Shown here: piece after piece, positions 45,587 to 57,500 of the stretch
Numbering within the stretch: the first letter of the stretch is position 1
Layout: each line of letters begins with the position of its first letter
Assembly: GCA_946188345.1 (NCBI GenBank)
Contig: CAMHUI010000010.1
Location: 1-64,000, forward strand
Direction: 5' to 3'
Origin: an uncultured Prevotellaceae bacterium
GTDB taxonomy: Bacteria; Bacteroidota; Bacteroidia; Bacteroidales; Bacteroidaceae
Length of the DNA: 64,000 nucleotides
The notes under the pieces: generated by a model
What the model saw: the letters and a program-made list of their open reading frames with translations, nothing else
Told to the model about the DNA's origin: nothing
Databases searched by the model: none
Translations under genes and position numbers: made by a program

Positions 45587-47635
45587 TCATTCAGCCACCT
45601 CGTCCATAGTCCAACCGGGGTTCTGCACGAGGAGGTCGTTGCGATACATATCGGTCTGCGGAATGGGGAAGAGCGACATACGCTTGTTGAACACGCGGGT
45701 GTCCTGCACGAAGCGCTTGTAGAAGATGACGTTCTTGTTCTCTTCCGTCTGCCCGATAGCGTTGACATTGAATCCGAACATCTCGCCGCCTTCGCCACCC
45801 TTGTGGTAGGCGGGATAGATCCAGCTGTCGGTCATCTGCGGTGCGTTGTCGTCGCCGCGCCATGTGCCGTTGGCGACACCCCAGCGGCGTACGTCGAAGT
45901 AGTGCTTGGACTCATAGGAGAGTTCGAGGATGCGCTCGCGATAGATAGCCTTGAGCACGGTCTCCTGGTCGTAGGCAGGCAGGTCGAGTTTCTCCTTGCC
46001 ACGCACTCCCGTCGTTGCATCGCTGGCTGAGCTCTTATACTCTGCCACGCCGGCACGGGCACGGATGACATTGAGGTATTCGATAGCCTCGTCGAGTTCG
46101 CCCAGCTCAGCGCAGGCCTCGGCAGCATTCAGATAAACCTCGCCGAGACGAAGCACCATGGCCATATCCCAGTTGGAGGTCTTGGCATAGTAGAGCTTGC
46201 GCGTGATGGTTCCGAAGATAGGATAGTCGTGGGTGTTGCCGTTGGGGCCAGAGTTGCCATTGTACTGCATCTCCACGGGCGTGTCCTTGTCGAAGTCCCA
46301 CGGGCGGTTTTGGAAGGTGACGTTCAGATAGAAACGGGCCTCACGATCATAGAACTGCTTCATGACGGGGTGTCCGGAAGCGATACGGAAGTAAGAGTGG
46401 TTGATGGCAGGAGTATTATAGGTGTCCTTGCACTCAATGGCCTGAATGATGGCGTTCTCACCACGTACTGCCGTCGGGATGTTGTCGTTGTCGTAGGTGA
46501 AGTAGCCAGAGCCTTCGTCGTCGATACGCTTACCTTCAGCCGTGAAGAAGAGGTCGACGAACTCGAGGGGTACGGAATAGGCACCACCACCCTTGTCGAA
46601 GTTCGAACCGAGGTTGCCGAAGCGTGGCACCATGGCATAAGTCTCGTTGGAGGAGCTGGTGCGTCCGTAGATCATCTCTTCGTTGTCGGAGCTGCCGCGG
46701 CTGGCGGCAAAGACAGAGTAGAAGGGGTCGGCCTTGGTGATGTCGGTTGTCAGCTTGTCGCTGGCATCGCGGTAGGTGAGCTTGAACTTGCCACTGTTGA
46801 TGATGTCCAGCGCAGCTTCCTTGGCATCGCGCCACTTCTGCTCGTCGCGGCTCTGCGGGAAGAGCTTCTTACCGTCGGCATTGGCCAGCGTCTGATAGTA
46901 AGGATCGCCGTTGTAGAGGTAGCTGGCACGGAAGAGGAGCACGACGGAACGGAGACCTTCCACTGCTTCCTGCGTCATGTTACCTTTCACCTGGGCATTG
47001 TAGATGCCGTCGGCAAACTGCGACACAAGGTGACCGCCTGCAAGAACATCGTCGAGCTCGCTGAGGATATAGTCGAAACACTCGTCGACGGAGGAACGGG
47101 GCAGCATATACTCGCTTGTAGCCTCATCGACACCGAAGATGCGGTCGCCCACAAGGGGCACGGGGCCATAGAGCTTTACCATGTTGAAGTAGAACATGGC
47201 TCTCAGTGCGCGGCACTCGGCCTTGGTCCATTCCTTCTCGCTGTCGGGCATACGGTCGCACTTGTCGACGTTGGCCAGATAGATATTAGCATACTGGATG
47301 CCACGATAGTATTCACGCCAGATACGGTTGACGAAGTCGGTGGAAGGATACATGGTTCCGTGGATGATGTTGTGTGTCTCCACCCAGTCCCACGGCAGGT
47401 ATCCTTCGATGGTTCCCGGTCCCCAGAACATGGCTGTTCCGCCTGCGTAGCGGTTGGTGAAGTCGGGGAAGTAGCTGTAGACGTTGGTGAGCCATTCGAG
47501 CGTCAGTCCGCGGTTGTCGAAGACATCCTCGAGCGACATGGCATTGTTGGGCACATCGTCGAAATAGTCTTCACAGGCCGTGAAGGAGAACATGGTCAGT
47601 CCAGCCAGGATGATTCCAAATATTTTCTTTTTCAT
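45587..47635 (-). CDS. RagB/SusD family nutrient-uptake outer membrane protein
   Basis: 682 aa; lipoprotein start MFSFTACEDYFDDVPNNAMSLEDVF; ECRALRAMFYFNMVKLYGPVPLV; LRLGEVYLNAAEACAELG. Confidence 0.95.
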   Translation of the reverse strand: MKKKIFGIILAGLTMFSFTACEDYFDDVPNNAMSLEDVFDNRGLTLEWLTNVYSYFPDFTNRYAGGTAMFWGPGTIEGYLPWDWVETHNIIHGTMYPSTDFVNRIWREYYRGIQYANIYLANVDKCDRMPDSEKEWTKAECRALRAMFYFNMVKLYGPVPLVGDRIFGVDEATSEYMLPRSSVDECFDYILSELDDVLAGGHLVSQFADGIYNAQVKGNMTQEAVEGLRSVVLLFRASYLYNGDPYYQTLANADGKKLFPQSRDEQKWRDAKEAALDIINSGKFKLTYRDASDKLTTDITKADPFYSVFAASRGSSDNEEMIYGRTSSSNETYAMVPRFGNLGSNFDKGGGAYSVPLEFVDLFFTAEGKRIDDEGSGYFTYDNDNIPTAVRGENAIIQAIECKDTYNTPAINHSYFRIASGHPVMKQFYDREARFYLNVTFQNRPWDFDKDTPVEMQYNGNSGPNGNTHDYPIFGTITRKLYYAKTSNWDMAMVLRLGEVYLNAAEACAELGELDEAIEYLNVIRARAGVAEYKSSASDATTGVRGKEKLDLPAYDQETVLKAIYRERILELSYESKHYFDVRRWGVANGTWRGDDNAPQMTDSWIYPAYHKGGEGGEMFGFNVNAIGQTEENKNVIFYKRFVQDTRVFNKRMSLFPIPQTDMYRNDLLVQNPGWTMDEVAE

Positions 47636-47656
47636 ATTCTTCTCAAATATTAAAGA

Positions 47657-50600
47657 TTAAATGTTGAAGTTCACACCGAAGGAGATGGTTCTGGTGTTAG
47701 GATACGAGATACCGTTGTCGGTATTAAGCTCAGGATCCCACAGCTTGAACTTGCTCCATGTGAATACGTTCTCACCCATGATATAGAAACGTCCTCCGCG
47801 CAGGAAGCCATTCTTCTGCCATGCCTTGGGGAAGTAGTACGAGATAGTGAACTGCTTGAGGCGCATGAAGCTGACGTCGCGCAGCCACCATGTCGAGACC
47901 TTGTAGTTGTTGAGGTTCGACGGGTCGTTGCCGCCCCATGCCAGACGGGGATAGAAGACGTCAGTGTTTTCAGGATCATCCGGCGACCAACGGTCGGTGA
48001 TGTTGGAATAAAGCGTTCCGCCACCTGTAGAGCTCTGGAACGGGATGATACCGTTACCACGGAGGATACGATGAGCATCGGCCACACCCTGGAAGAGGAT
48101 GCCGAGGCCAACGTTCTTATAGCGGAAGTCACCGCCAAAGCCGTAGTAGATGCGTGGCAGGTCACCGCGAGAAATGGCCTGACGGTCGTTATCGTCGATG
48201 GTGTTGTCGCCGTTGAGGTCTTTATACATGATGTCACCGGGCTTGACGAACTGGCCGGGATAGGTCTCACCGAACTGGGTGATGCCGCGCTGCTGAATCT
48301 GCTCAGTGCTGGTGTAGAGTCCTTCGGCAACGTATCCCCACTCAGCCAGGACGTTGTGCCCGCGCTGGTCGAGCCAAGGATAGTCAGGTGTAGCCTGGGC
48401 GTTCTCAATGACCTTGTCCTGGTTCTCGGTCATGTTGCCGCGGAGGGAGATGACGAGGTCCTTGCCAAACTGATGGTTCCATTCGGCTGAGAGTTCGTAA
48501 CCCTTGTTCTCCACAATACCGACATTGGCCGAGACGTCGCGTGCCAGACCGCCGGTTTCGGCGATATTCTGACGGTTGACGAAAATCTTGTCGCGGCGCT
48601 CCTTGAAGAGGTCGACAACAACGGTGAGTTCATCGCCGAAGAAATTGATGTCAATACCAAGGTCCTGCTTGCGAATCTTCGACCACTGGGCCTTGTATCC
48701 GTAGGCATCGTAGGCACGGCCGCCACCGGCTCCGTTACGACGCCAGTAGGTGCTGTAGTCATTGCCACCGCCAATCTTGGTGAAGTAGCTGAAGCGGTCG
48801 CCAGAGGAGTCGTTACCGACGACACCGTCGGAGTAGCGAATCTTCAGGAACGACACATACTTGGAGATGGGCTCCCAGAACTTCTCATTGGAGGGCACCC
48901 AACCGAGGGCGAAGGCAGGGAATACGCCGAAGCGCTCGCCTGGTTCGAAGTTCTCACTACCGGTGTAGCCGACATTACCTTCGATGAAGTAGCGGTTGGC
49001 GTAGTCGTAGGTGACACGACCCGAGAGGCTCTGCTGCTTATAGGGCAGCACGGAGAAGAGTGACGAGTCGTTGGCATCAAGACGGTTGCGCATATTGAAG
49101 AGCACCAGGCCGGTGACGGTATGCACGTCGTTGAAGATGCGCTTATAGTCAAGTGCGCCCTCGAAGTAGAACGTACGGTAGACCCACTTGTTGGCTGCCA
49201 CATTCATCGAAGTGTTGCCGCGATACTGCTCATAGAGCTTCATGGCCTCGGGGTTGGTATCATAGATATTGTTGCCGTTGGCATCCTGACCGATGACGGG
49301 GAACAGAGCATCGTCGACGAGCCATGTGCCGTCAGCTCCCTTGTTGGGGATGGGCTTCCAGGTTGAGTCGTAGACGCTGTAGTCGACGTTCTGGTTGGCA
49401 CGTACGTCGAAGGCTACGAGGGCGCGGGCTGTGAGTCCCTTCATCCAGTCGGTGAAGCCGAGGTCCTGGGTGACCTTCAGGTTGGAGTTTACCTGCACCT
49501 CGTCAAGGCTCTTGTGTCCGCGACGGGTCAGCTGAACCCAAGGAGAGTCGTTCTCTCGGTTGTCGGGAGAGTTGCCTGGGTTCTCGCCGTTGGGATACTG
49601 CACGGGATAGATGACGGGATTGGTGGTCATGGCATAGCCGAAGATTTCTCCCAGGCCAAGCTCGGGATAGTTTCCGCTGGAGATATAACCGCTCACACCG
49701 ACGTCGATGTTAGTAGTCTTCGTGGCCTTCAGGTTGATGTTGGTCAGGAAGTTGTAGCGGTTGTAGTTAATCTCGGTGCTGTAGTCCTGTGCGGGATCGG
49801 TCTTGGTGAGACCCTTCTCGTTGTAGTAGGACAGCGAGATATAGTATTGCGCATTGGGTGCACCACCACGGATGTTCACGTTGGCACGGCGGTTCCAACC
49901 AGTCTTGTGATAGAGTTCCTTCATCCAGTCTACGTTCGGATAGAGGTATTTGTTGATGGTTGGGTTGTCGGCGACAGTAGCAGCATAGGCCTGCTCGTCA
50001 GCCGTGAGGGGCATGCCGTTGGCAATCTTTGTGTTAGTGATATAGTTCGGCGAGTAGTAGGTGCCACGTCCGCTGTTACTGTAGGCCTCGTTGACGGCGT
50101 TCATATAGGTGATGGCATCGGTGAGCTCAGGAATCTTCGTGAGCGAGGTGATACCCTGATAGATGTCGAACGAGAACTTGGACTTGCTCACTTCACCGGG
50201 TTTGGTGGTGATGATGATGACGCCATTACCGCCTCGCACACCGTAGACAGCCGTCGAAGCAGCGTCCTTCATGACGGTGATTGACTCGATGTCCTCGGGG
50301 TCGAGATCGTTGAACGAACGCTCAATACCATCGACAAGAATCAGCGGGCCTTCGTTGCGATTGGTCAGCGTGGAGAGACCACGGATCCAGATGTCGGAGT
50401 CGTCCTGTCCGGGAACACCAGTACGCTGGACGGACATCACACCCGACACACGGCCGGCCAGGATAGACGACATATTGGCCACGGGAGCCTTGACATGCTC
50501 CATCTTCAGCGTAGACTGTGCACCGAGCACGGATATCTTCTTCGTGGTTGTGGCTGCTGTAACGACGACTTCGTCAAGAGCAGAGATGTCTTCGTGCATG

Positions 50601-50896
50601 ACAATGTCTACAAGCGTACCATTGACCTTCACCTCTTCAGTCTTGAAGCCTGTATAGGTGGCCACGAGCACGGGCTTGTCGGTGGTCGTCGTAATGGTAT
50701 AAGAGCCATTGATGTCGGTGACGGTGATGTTGGTCGTACCCTTCTCCGTGATGGTGACACCGATGAGAGGCTCACCCTGGATGTCCTGCACACGGCCCGA
50801 CACCTTGACGGAGGCAGCAATAGCTGGGATAGAAAGGAATGTCACCAAAAGGAGCAACAAGCCCTTCCATGCTGTTTCGGTTATTCTTTTATTCAT
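47657..50896 (-). CDS. SusC/RagA family TonB-linked outer membrane protein
   Basis: CarboxypepD_reg-like VKVSGRVQDIQGEPLIGVTI, plug RGLSTLTNRNEGPLILVDGIERSFNDLDPEDIESITVMKDAASTAVYGVRGGNGVIIITTK. Confidence 0.96.
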   Translation of the reverse strand: MNKRITETAWKGLLLLLVTFLSIPAIAASVKVSGRVQDIQGEPLIGVTITEKGTTNITVTDINGSYTITTTTDKPVLVATYTGFKTEEVKVNGTLVDIVMHEDISALDEVVVTAATTTKKISVLGAQSTLKMEHVKAPVANMSSILAGRVSGVMSVQRTGVPGQDDSDIWIRGLSTLTNRNEGPLILVDGIERSFNDLDPEDIESITVMKDAASTAVYGVRGGNGVIIITTKPGEVSKSKFSFDIYQGITSLTKIPELTDAITYMNAVNEAYSNSGRGTYYSPNYITNTKIANGMPLTADEQAYAATVADNPTINKYLYPNVDWMKELYHKTGWNRRANVNIRGGAPNAQYYISLSYYNEKGLTKTDPAQDYSTEINYNRYNFLTNINLKATKTTNIDVGVSGYISSGNYPELGLGEIFGYAMTTNPVIYPVQYPNGENPGNSPDNRENDSPWVQLTRRGHKSLDEVQVNSNLKVTQDLGFTDWMKGLTARALVAFDVRANQNVDYSVYDSTWKPIPNKGADGTWLVDDALFPVIGQDANGNNIYDTNPEAMKLYEQYRGNTSMNVAANKWVYRTFYFEGALDYKRIFNDVHTVTGLVLFNMRNRLDANDSSLFSVLPYKQQSLSGRVTYDYANRYFIEGNVGYTGSENFEPGERFGVFPAFALGWVPSNEKFWEPISKYVSFLKIRYSDGVVGNDSSGDRFSYFTKIGGGNDYSTYWRRNGAGGGRAYDAYGYKAQWSKIRKQDLGIDINFFGDELTVVVDLFKERRDKIFVNRQNIAETGGLARDVSANVGIVENKGYELSAEWNHQFGKDLVISLRGNMTENQDKVIENAQATPDYPWLDQRGHNVLAEWGYVAEGLYTSTEQIQQRGITQFGETYPGQFVKPGDIMYKDLNGDNTIDDNDRQAISRGDLPRIYYGFGGDFRYKNVGLGILFQGVADAHRILRGNGIIPFQSSTGGGTLYSNITDRWSPDDPENTDVFYPRLAWGGNDPSNLNNYKVSTWWLRDVSFMRLKQFTISYYFPKAWQKNGFLRGGRFYIMGENVFTWSKFKLWDPELNTDNGISYPNTRTISFGVNFNI

Positions 50897-50959
50897 ATAG
50901 AAAGATGTTAGGTATTATAAATACTTACTACCTTATTGTTTTTCCTTTGAAAGGAAGAA

Positions 50960-51001
50960 AGGGGATATGTCAGGGAGAACAAGCTCCCAGACATATCCCC
51001 T
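50960..51001 (-). terminator. Strong hairpin downstream of the surface-protein gene
   Basis: AGGGGATATGTCAGGGAG AACAAG CTCCCAGACATATCCCCT, 18-bp arms with one mismatch. Confidence 0.75.
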
Positions 51002-51014
51002 CTGAAAAATCAGT

Positions 51015-54000
51015 TTACTTGACAACAATCTTCTTGCCGCCAATGATGACGATGCCCTTCACGTTGGCAGCGTCAACCTGCTGACCCATGATGTTGAAGG
51101 TCTTAGCAGAACCGAAGAAGTTCTCGGCTGCATTGACATCCTTGATGCCCAGTCCGGGATTCATCATGGCGTTCTTCAGGACGGGATAAGGATAGTCGCC
51201 CGTACCCATGGTCCATACATTGGTGAAGTCCCAGCCCAGGTCGGTGTAGGTGCTTGCCTGCTTGAGCGACTCTGCAGTGACGGCAACAGCCGACTCCACG
51301 TCGCCACCATCGTTGGTCAAACGGTTGTAAGGCCAGTCGACATCACCTTCCATGATGGCATCAGCGTTGTAGATATTGTTGTGGAAGAAGATGGTGTTCC
51401 AGTCAGCGGGATTGTCGCCACCAGCACGGTTACCACCGATGAACGGAGCTACAACGTGAGGAGTTCCGTCACCATAAGAGTAGCAGTCGCCGATAGAAGC
51501 GCAGTTCTCGATGGTGATAGTACCACCGGCCTTGTCAATCAGACCGACGACACCACCAACCCAACCACGGGTGTAGGCGTTCAGCTCTCCATTGAAGTAG
51601 CTATTCTGAACATTTGCACCGATATCGAGCGTGCAGCCGAAGAAGCCGCCAACCTGCGAGTAAGCATATACATAGCCATAGACCATGCAGTTCTTCACGG
51701 TGACGTCATCACCATCGCCTGCCAGCACGGCTACGTGGTCATTACCCCAGACCTTACCGTTCAGACCGACCTCCTCGAAGGTGGTACCCTGGGCATAGCC
51801 GACGAAACCGACGTGGTTGCCGTTCGGGTTGTTGACGACGAAGTCTTCGAAAGCAATGTTCTTGATGGTAGCGCCTACCGTCTTGCCGAATACACCGAAG
51901 TCGGTGCCGGTACCCTCAACAGTCAGGCCGATGACCTTGTGGCCCTGGCCGTCGAGTGTGCCAGTGAACTCCTTGCCACCATTGGCAATGCCACCGAACT
52001 TAACACCGGTCATGTCGATGTCAGCCTTCAGCACGTAGTTGGCAGAGAGGTTGCGGGCAATATTGCAGAACTGCTCAGCCGTGGTAATCTCCTTGTCGCC
52101 ACTGTTCTCGGTAATGAACATCGAGAAGGTGTCTTCACCCTTCACGGTATACTTGTCAGCAACAGAAGGATCCATGGAAACCTTCACCTTCACGGTTCCT
52201 TCACCGTTGTAGTAGCCGCCGATACCGGCATAGATGCTGTTGTCACTGGGATCATATTCAGCATATTCGCTACCTTCGATGATGGTAAAGTTCAGAGGCT
52301 GACCCCATGAACCGTGAACCTTGTCCATAGACTCATATTCGTAACCCATCTCATAGACGATAGTTGCATCGTCGGGCATGTCGAAGATGGTAGTAGGCAG
52401 CGGGGCCTTCATCCACTTGAGCACGGGATAAGCCTTGCCTTCGGTTCCCTCGAGGAATGTCCAGACATTGGTGAAGTCCCAACCGAGGACATTCTCATAG
52501 AAGTCGCGGGTCTTAGCCTCAGAATCCTCGACCAGAGCACCTTCTGCGCTGTCGGCATCACCGGGATCAGTCGAACGTCCACCATTGAGGAGCGAGCTCT
52601 TGATGATGTAGTTGTTGCTCAGCGACATGTTACGACCAGCCAGGCCAATCAGACGCTCTGCTGTTCCGCTCTGACGGCTGTTCATGTGAGCAGCTGCGGT
52701 CAGCGTATTGCTGATCTCTGAGGGATAGGTGTCAGCATCGAGCAGACCGACAACACCGCAGACAAGGGTATTGCGGTTGGCATCGAGGATACCCGAGAAG
52801 AGAGTGTTCTGGATGATACCGGCATTGATAACACCCGTGATACCACCGAGCTGCCACTCACGTGTGCGGCACTGGGCATCAGCGATACAGTTTTCAATGA
52901 CACCACCTTCGCCGCCGTCCTGGTTCAGGTCACCTGCAATAGCACCGACGTGGTCGCGGCCTTCGATATAGGAATTAGCCACATAGCAGCCAGAAACCAT
53001 ACCGCCATAAATGCGACCAACGATACCACCGACATTCTCGTTACCCACAAAGCGGGCTCCTTCAATACCGAGGTTAGTGATGGTGGCACTGTGGGTGGTG
53101 GAGAAGAGAGCAACCTGTGCCTGGCTGGCATTCTCATACTTCAGATTGCGGATGACGTGGCCGTTACCATCGAGAGTACCCGAGAAGTCGGGCAGAGGCT
53201 CGAAGTCAACACCAGCCATGTCGAGGTCGGCTGTGAGTTTGAAGTCGGCACTCGGATTCTTGCGAATCTTATCAAGGTCGGCAGGAGTAGCAATGTCAGT
53301 GTCCATGTCCTGAACACTTATGGTAGCCTTCACTGTGAAACCATTAGTGTAACCGTCAGCCTCTGTTGAGAGGGTCACGGTGGCAGAACCGGATGCAATG
53401 AAATTCAGCACGGTTCCGTCGACAGTAACGGCACTCGTGTTGTCGGAAACGATTTTCACTTCCTTACCCAAGGCAGAGAAGGCTGCTGTCTCAAAGGTGT
53501 TGCCTACATAAGCTTCAGCGGGAATCTCGTTGAAGATGATATAGTCACCGTCGAAGGGGACAGTCATACCAGCCAGCACGGGGAAACGGCCGTCGGCCAG
53601 GTTCCAAGCGCTGCCGAAACCGATTCCTGTGTAGGTGGCAGCCTTTTTCAGGTCGGCCACAGAGGTATCCTTACCATTGTGAACCTCGTCCATATCGGCG
53701 TGATTCAGAACGGTTCCATCTGTCTTAAAGATCCAAGTATCCTCAGAAAGAAGGTTATTGGAAGCGCTCAGCAGCGACTCTGCGTTCAGAGGACCGCCGG
53801 CGATACCGTGGGTGTAACGGTTGTCTCCGCTGACGGGCAGGTCACCATACTGGCCAGTGAGGCTGACTGCTGCCACTACATTACCATTGACAGTAGTCGT
53901 TCCGTTCTCGTAGAAGCCAACGATACCGCCGCAACCACCCCAGGCGCCGACTCGTACGGTGCCGAGGAAGAGGTTGTTCTCCAGCGAGTTGTTGCCTTTC

Positions 54001-54539
54001 GACCAACCGGAGATACCACCACCCTGATACTCACGACCGTCAACATAGGCCGTAGACATACAGTTGGAGACAAAACCAGACTCTTCGATGTGGCCTACGA
54101 TAGCACCTTCGTGGTCGCGACCACTGATGATACCAGAGGTGAACACACCGTCGATGACGCCACCGCCCAGCAGGCGACCGGCTACAATACCTACATGCTC
54201 GTTACCACGAACATTGGCACCGATGATGCGAAGGTCCTTAACCTCACCATTCACCTGACCGAACAGACCAACACCATTGTTGTTGCCTGTGATAGTCAGA
54301 CCCTTGATGCTGTGTCCTGCACCATCAAAAGTTCCTGTGAAAGGAGCACCGGATGTACCGATAGGAGTCCATTCACCACTCAGTGTAATGTCGGCAGCAA
54401 GGACATAGCTTCCTGCCAAGTCATTAGATACAGCAGCCAGACCGGCAGCGTCGGTAATCTGCGTCTGGGCAGATGCCGTGAACGATGCAGCCAAAGCGGC
54501 GATAAGTACCAAAGACTTCTTAAGTAATGATTTACACAT
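51015..54539 (-). CDS. Large secreted GLUG-like/beta-helix repeat protein in a PUL
   Basis: 1174 aa, signal peptide; three related modules (TGTFDGAGHSIKGLTI; SGTLDGNGHVIRNLKY; TGTLDGQGHKVIGLTV); C-term KTFNIMGQQVDAANVKGIVIIGGKKIVVK. Confidence 0.75.
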   Translation of the reverse strand: MCKSLLKKSLVLIAALAASFTASAQTQITDAAGLAAVSNDLAGSYVLAADITLSGEWTPIGTSGAPFTGTFDGAGHSIKGLTITGNNNGVGLFGQVNGEVKDLRIIGANVRGNEHVGIVAGRLLGGGVIDGVFTSGIISGRDHEGAIVGHIEESGFVSNCMSTAYVDGREYQGGGISGWSKGNNSLENNLFLGTVRVGAWGGCGGIVGFYENGTTTVNGNVVAAVSLTGQYGDLPVSGDNRYTHGIAGGPLNAESLLSASNNLLSEDTWIFKTDGTVLNHADMDEVHNGKDTSVADLKKAATYTGIGFGSAWNLADGRFPVLAGMTVPFDGDYIIFNEIPAEAYVGNTFETAAFSALGKEVKIVSDNTSAVTVDGTVLNFIASGSATVTLSTEADGYTNGFTVKATISVQDMDTDIATPADLDKIRKNPSADFKLTADLDMAGVDFEPLPDFSGTLDGNGHVIRNLKYENASQAQVALFSTTHSATITNLGIEGARFVGNENVGGIVGRIYGGMVSGCYVANSYIEGRDHVGAIAGDLNQDGGEGGVIENCIADAQCRTREWQLGGITGVINAGIIQNTLFSGILDANRNTLVCGVVGLLDADTYPSEISNTLTAAAHMNSRQSGTAERLIGLAGRNMSLSNNYIIKSSLLNGGRSTDPGDADSAEGALVEDSEAKTRDFYENVLGWDFTNVWTFLEGTEGKAYPVLKWMKAPLPTTIFDMPDDATIVYEMGYEYESMDKVHGSWGQPLNFTIIEGSEYAEYDPSDNSIYAGIGGYYNGEGTVKVKVSMDPSVADKYTVKGEDTFSMFITENSGDKEITTAEQFCNIARNLSANYVLKADIDMTGVKFGGIANGGKEFTGTLDGQGHKVIGLTVEGTGTDFGVFGKTVGATIKNIAFEDFVVNNPNGNHVGFVGYAQGTTFEEVGLNGKVWGNDHVAVLAGDGDDVTVKNCMVYGYVYAYSQVGGFFGCTLDIGANVQNSYFNGELNAYTRGWVGGVVGLIDKAGGTITIENCASIGDCYSYGDGTPHVVAPFIGGNRAGGDNPADWNTIFFHNNIYNADAIMEGDVDWPYNRLTNDGGDVESAVAVTAESLKQASTYTDLGWDFTNVWTMGTGDYPYPVLKNAMMNPGLGIKDVNAAENFFGSAKTFNIMGQQVDAANVKGIVIIGGKKIVVK

Positions 54540-54562
54540 AACTTTAATGATTTAATTGGTTG

Positions 54563-57500
54563 TTAATAAATATTGTGAATTAAAAGTTTTATTGCTTCTG
54601 ACTTGATGGGGTGTCCGTTGCGTCTTGCTGTGAGCAGACAGAGGCGGACTCCCTCGCTGGCTTTCATCGGCAGCTGGTTCTGGCCTTCGCTGACGCTGAA
54701 CTCCTCGCGGAACAGCTGACGGCCATCGAGACTGGTCACGTGGAGGGTCACCCGGTCGACACCGGCAGGAACCTGACAAATCAGGTTGCCTTGACTGTCC
54801 ATACCCGTGATTGCCAACTCACCGACATGGCTCACATGGTCTACTGTGCTGCTGGCGGCGTCACGACCATAAACCGCAAACTCATAAATGCGTGTAGTCT
54901 TGCCGTTTTGCTCTCCTTGCTCAATCTGCAGACGGATGCGTTCTGCCGTAAAGGGCTCCACGCCACGCACAGTCTTGTTCTCCTTGTTGTCGGTCACTAC
55001 GTCAACATCAACCCACTTATTGTCCTCGTAGCACTGCAGCTTGAAACTCTTGGTGATATAGTTTCCAGACTCTGAGCCTGCATGGAGCACCATCCACTGA
55101 CACACCTCGACAGGTGACGTAAAGCGATATTCTATATAAGGTCGCGATTGGGTGCCGCCATCGACACACCACTTCGTCAGTTCGTTCATGTCGCTGGCCA
55201 TCGAGGGAGCCTCATTGCTATTGATGTAACTGTTGGCACTCACCGTCCGAGGTGTCAGCTTTTCGCCACAGAGGTCTTCACTGCCTACAAGTTCGCTGTA
55301 GTCGATATAGGTTGGGAGCTCTGTAAGGGGTTTCGTTTCAACAGACTGGTCGTTGCTGACGGTAGCGGCATATAATAATAAGGTATTATCACGCGGTAGC
55401 GTAAACGAAGTGACTCCATCGGGCAACGGCAGGATGTAATGATACATATAGAGGAAGCCATAGGCCTCATTGGCGTTCTTGGAGATGTTGTGGCTATGGG
55501 TCGTCGTAAGCGCTACATCCTGCTTTCGATAGCGTGTGCCGGCATTGAAAGGCGATGCCAACTGGCCAACCGTACCACCTACGTAAGGCACCTCCAGCAC
55601 ATAGGTCTCATCGCCGACGATGACTTCAGCAAGCCCGCCCTGGCGGTTCGTGCAACCCAGTAGCATATAGAGATACTTCTGACCCTCTATCGTGGCCGCA
55701 CTGCCAAGGTCAATGGTCTGAGCCTGAAAGCGGACGGCATTGTTCTTACCATCTTCGCGTGGCCCCATCAGGAAGGTCTGCCCCTGATACTGGATGCGGT
55801 CGGCGACCTGCTCGGCCGGATAGGCATAGCCCACGGAAGTGGCTGCATCGTTTTTCTTGCTGTCGCTGCTCATCACGTCGATGTTATAATAGGCAGACAG
55901 GTCGACGGGCTGTTGGGCGGCAGCTGGCTGGGTGTGCGTATCGGAAGGCTTCAGCGTCACGGCAAAGGTCTTGGGCTGATACTTTCCTATATTGAATGTC
56001 AGGGTCTTGCCTGTGTATGAGTAGTCCATCGCCGACATCTCCAGAGACTGCTCCAGACCGTTCACCTCACGAACGCTCAGTATCTCGGCCGGGAAGGTCA
56101 GACCGACGTTTTCCTGTCGTTGTCCGGCCCACTCATAGACACGGACGATGGTTTCGTTGCTAAACTCCGACTTCTTCAATGCTTTCACGCTGACGGCATC
56201 GGTGCTGACCTGCAGAAATCCCGTCTGGCATCCCAGCGTTCCTTCATGCTTAGGCGCGGTGAAGGCCAGCAGAGGCTGGTTCAGCTGAGAAGCCTGCTGC
56301 TGGGTGGCAATGCCCACACTGCCCTGATGGGGGAAGAGGGCGTAGGTAAAGTGGTTCACGCCAAGGTCTTGCTCGGCCTGATAGGTATAGCTGTCACTGG
56401 TCGAAGGCGTATGGATGAGGGTCAGTCGGAGCGTATTGTTGTTGGGCTTATCCCATCCATACTTGCAATCGTTGAGCACGGAGACTCCGTAGGCGCCGTC
56501 TTGCGTGCTGAGGTCGGCCCACTGGTGGCCCTGCACCTCATAGCAATCGGTGGTGCGATTTCCTCGCTGGATGGTGCCCAGCGAGATGTCATAGGTGGCG
56601 TTGGGATTGGAGAAAGTGAAGGGGAACTGCACCTTCAGCATGCGTTCATGGGTCTGCCAGTCGGCCTCGGTGACGCACTCGATACAATCGTTCAGGGCAT
56701 TCATCCTGACATAATGGACGAAGGTGGAACCCAGCTCACTGCGCTCCACGCGGAAACTCTTGCGCAGCGGACCATCCTCAGCAAGGGTTATCTTCACGTT
56801 GTCGTTGACGGTCGTTGCCGAACGGGTTACGTCTGTATAAGAGATTTCCCACGAAGGCCATGTGTCCTCGTGGTCATAGATCATCTGCAGCTGCGAGGTA
56901 GACATAAGGTTGCGGCTGTTTCCCAGGTCATAGAGCATGGTCATATCGCCCGATACATTCAGGGATATTCTGTATCTTCCATTGCTCAGCTGCCGCTGCT
57001 GGGCGTTTGCCGTCAGGCTGCTTGTAAGCGCGGATGGCTCGGTGAAGTTGGCATGATATACGGCATAGCCCACGGCCGGGACGGTAGCGGCAAAGATAAA
57101 CCGCAGCTCTCCCGTCGACTCGTCGTAGCCTGTCACCTGAGAGAGCACCTCCTCCGTACCATTGCTAACGCGCAGGCCAGCAGGCTTCTGCCCGACCGTC
57201 ATACTACATTCCACGATATCCGTCCGCTGCCACGACAGGGGATTATAAACGATGATGGGAGTCCCCTCGCCCCGGGTGTCCATCTCAGCGATGGTAGCGG
57301 CAGAGGCTGCCTGCACGACGTCGGCGAAGGTCTTGTTGGCCAGCACGTAGTCGTTCATAGAGAAGAGATAGGCATTAGGTATACTGGTGCCGGTAAGACC
57401 GTCGTGGTGGGCCTGCCAGATGTTGCGCACCCAGGCATCGGCCAATCGCTCCGTCGGATAGTCTTTCACGCCAAGCCACTGTGCCAGCGTCGAAGCCTTC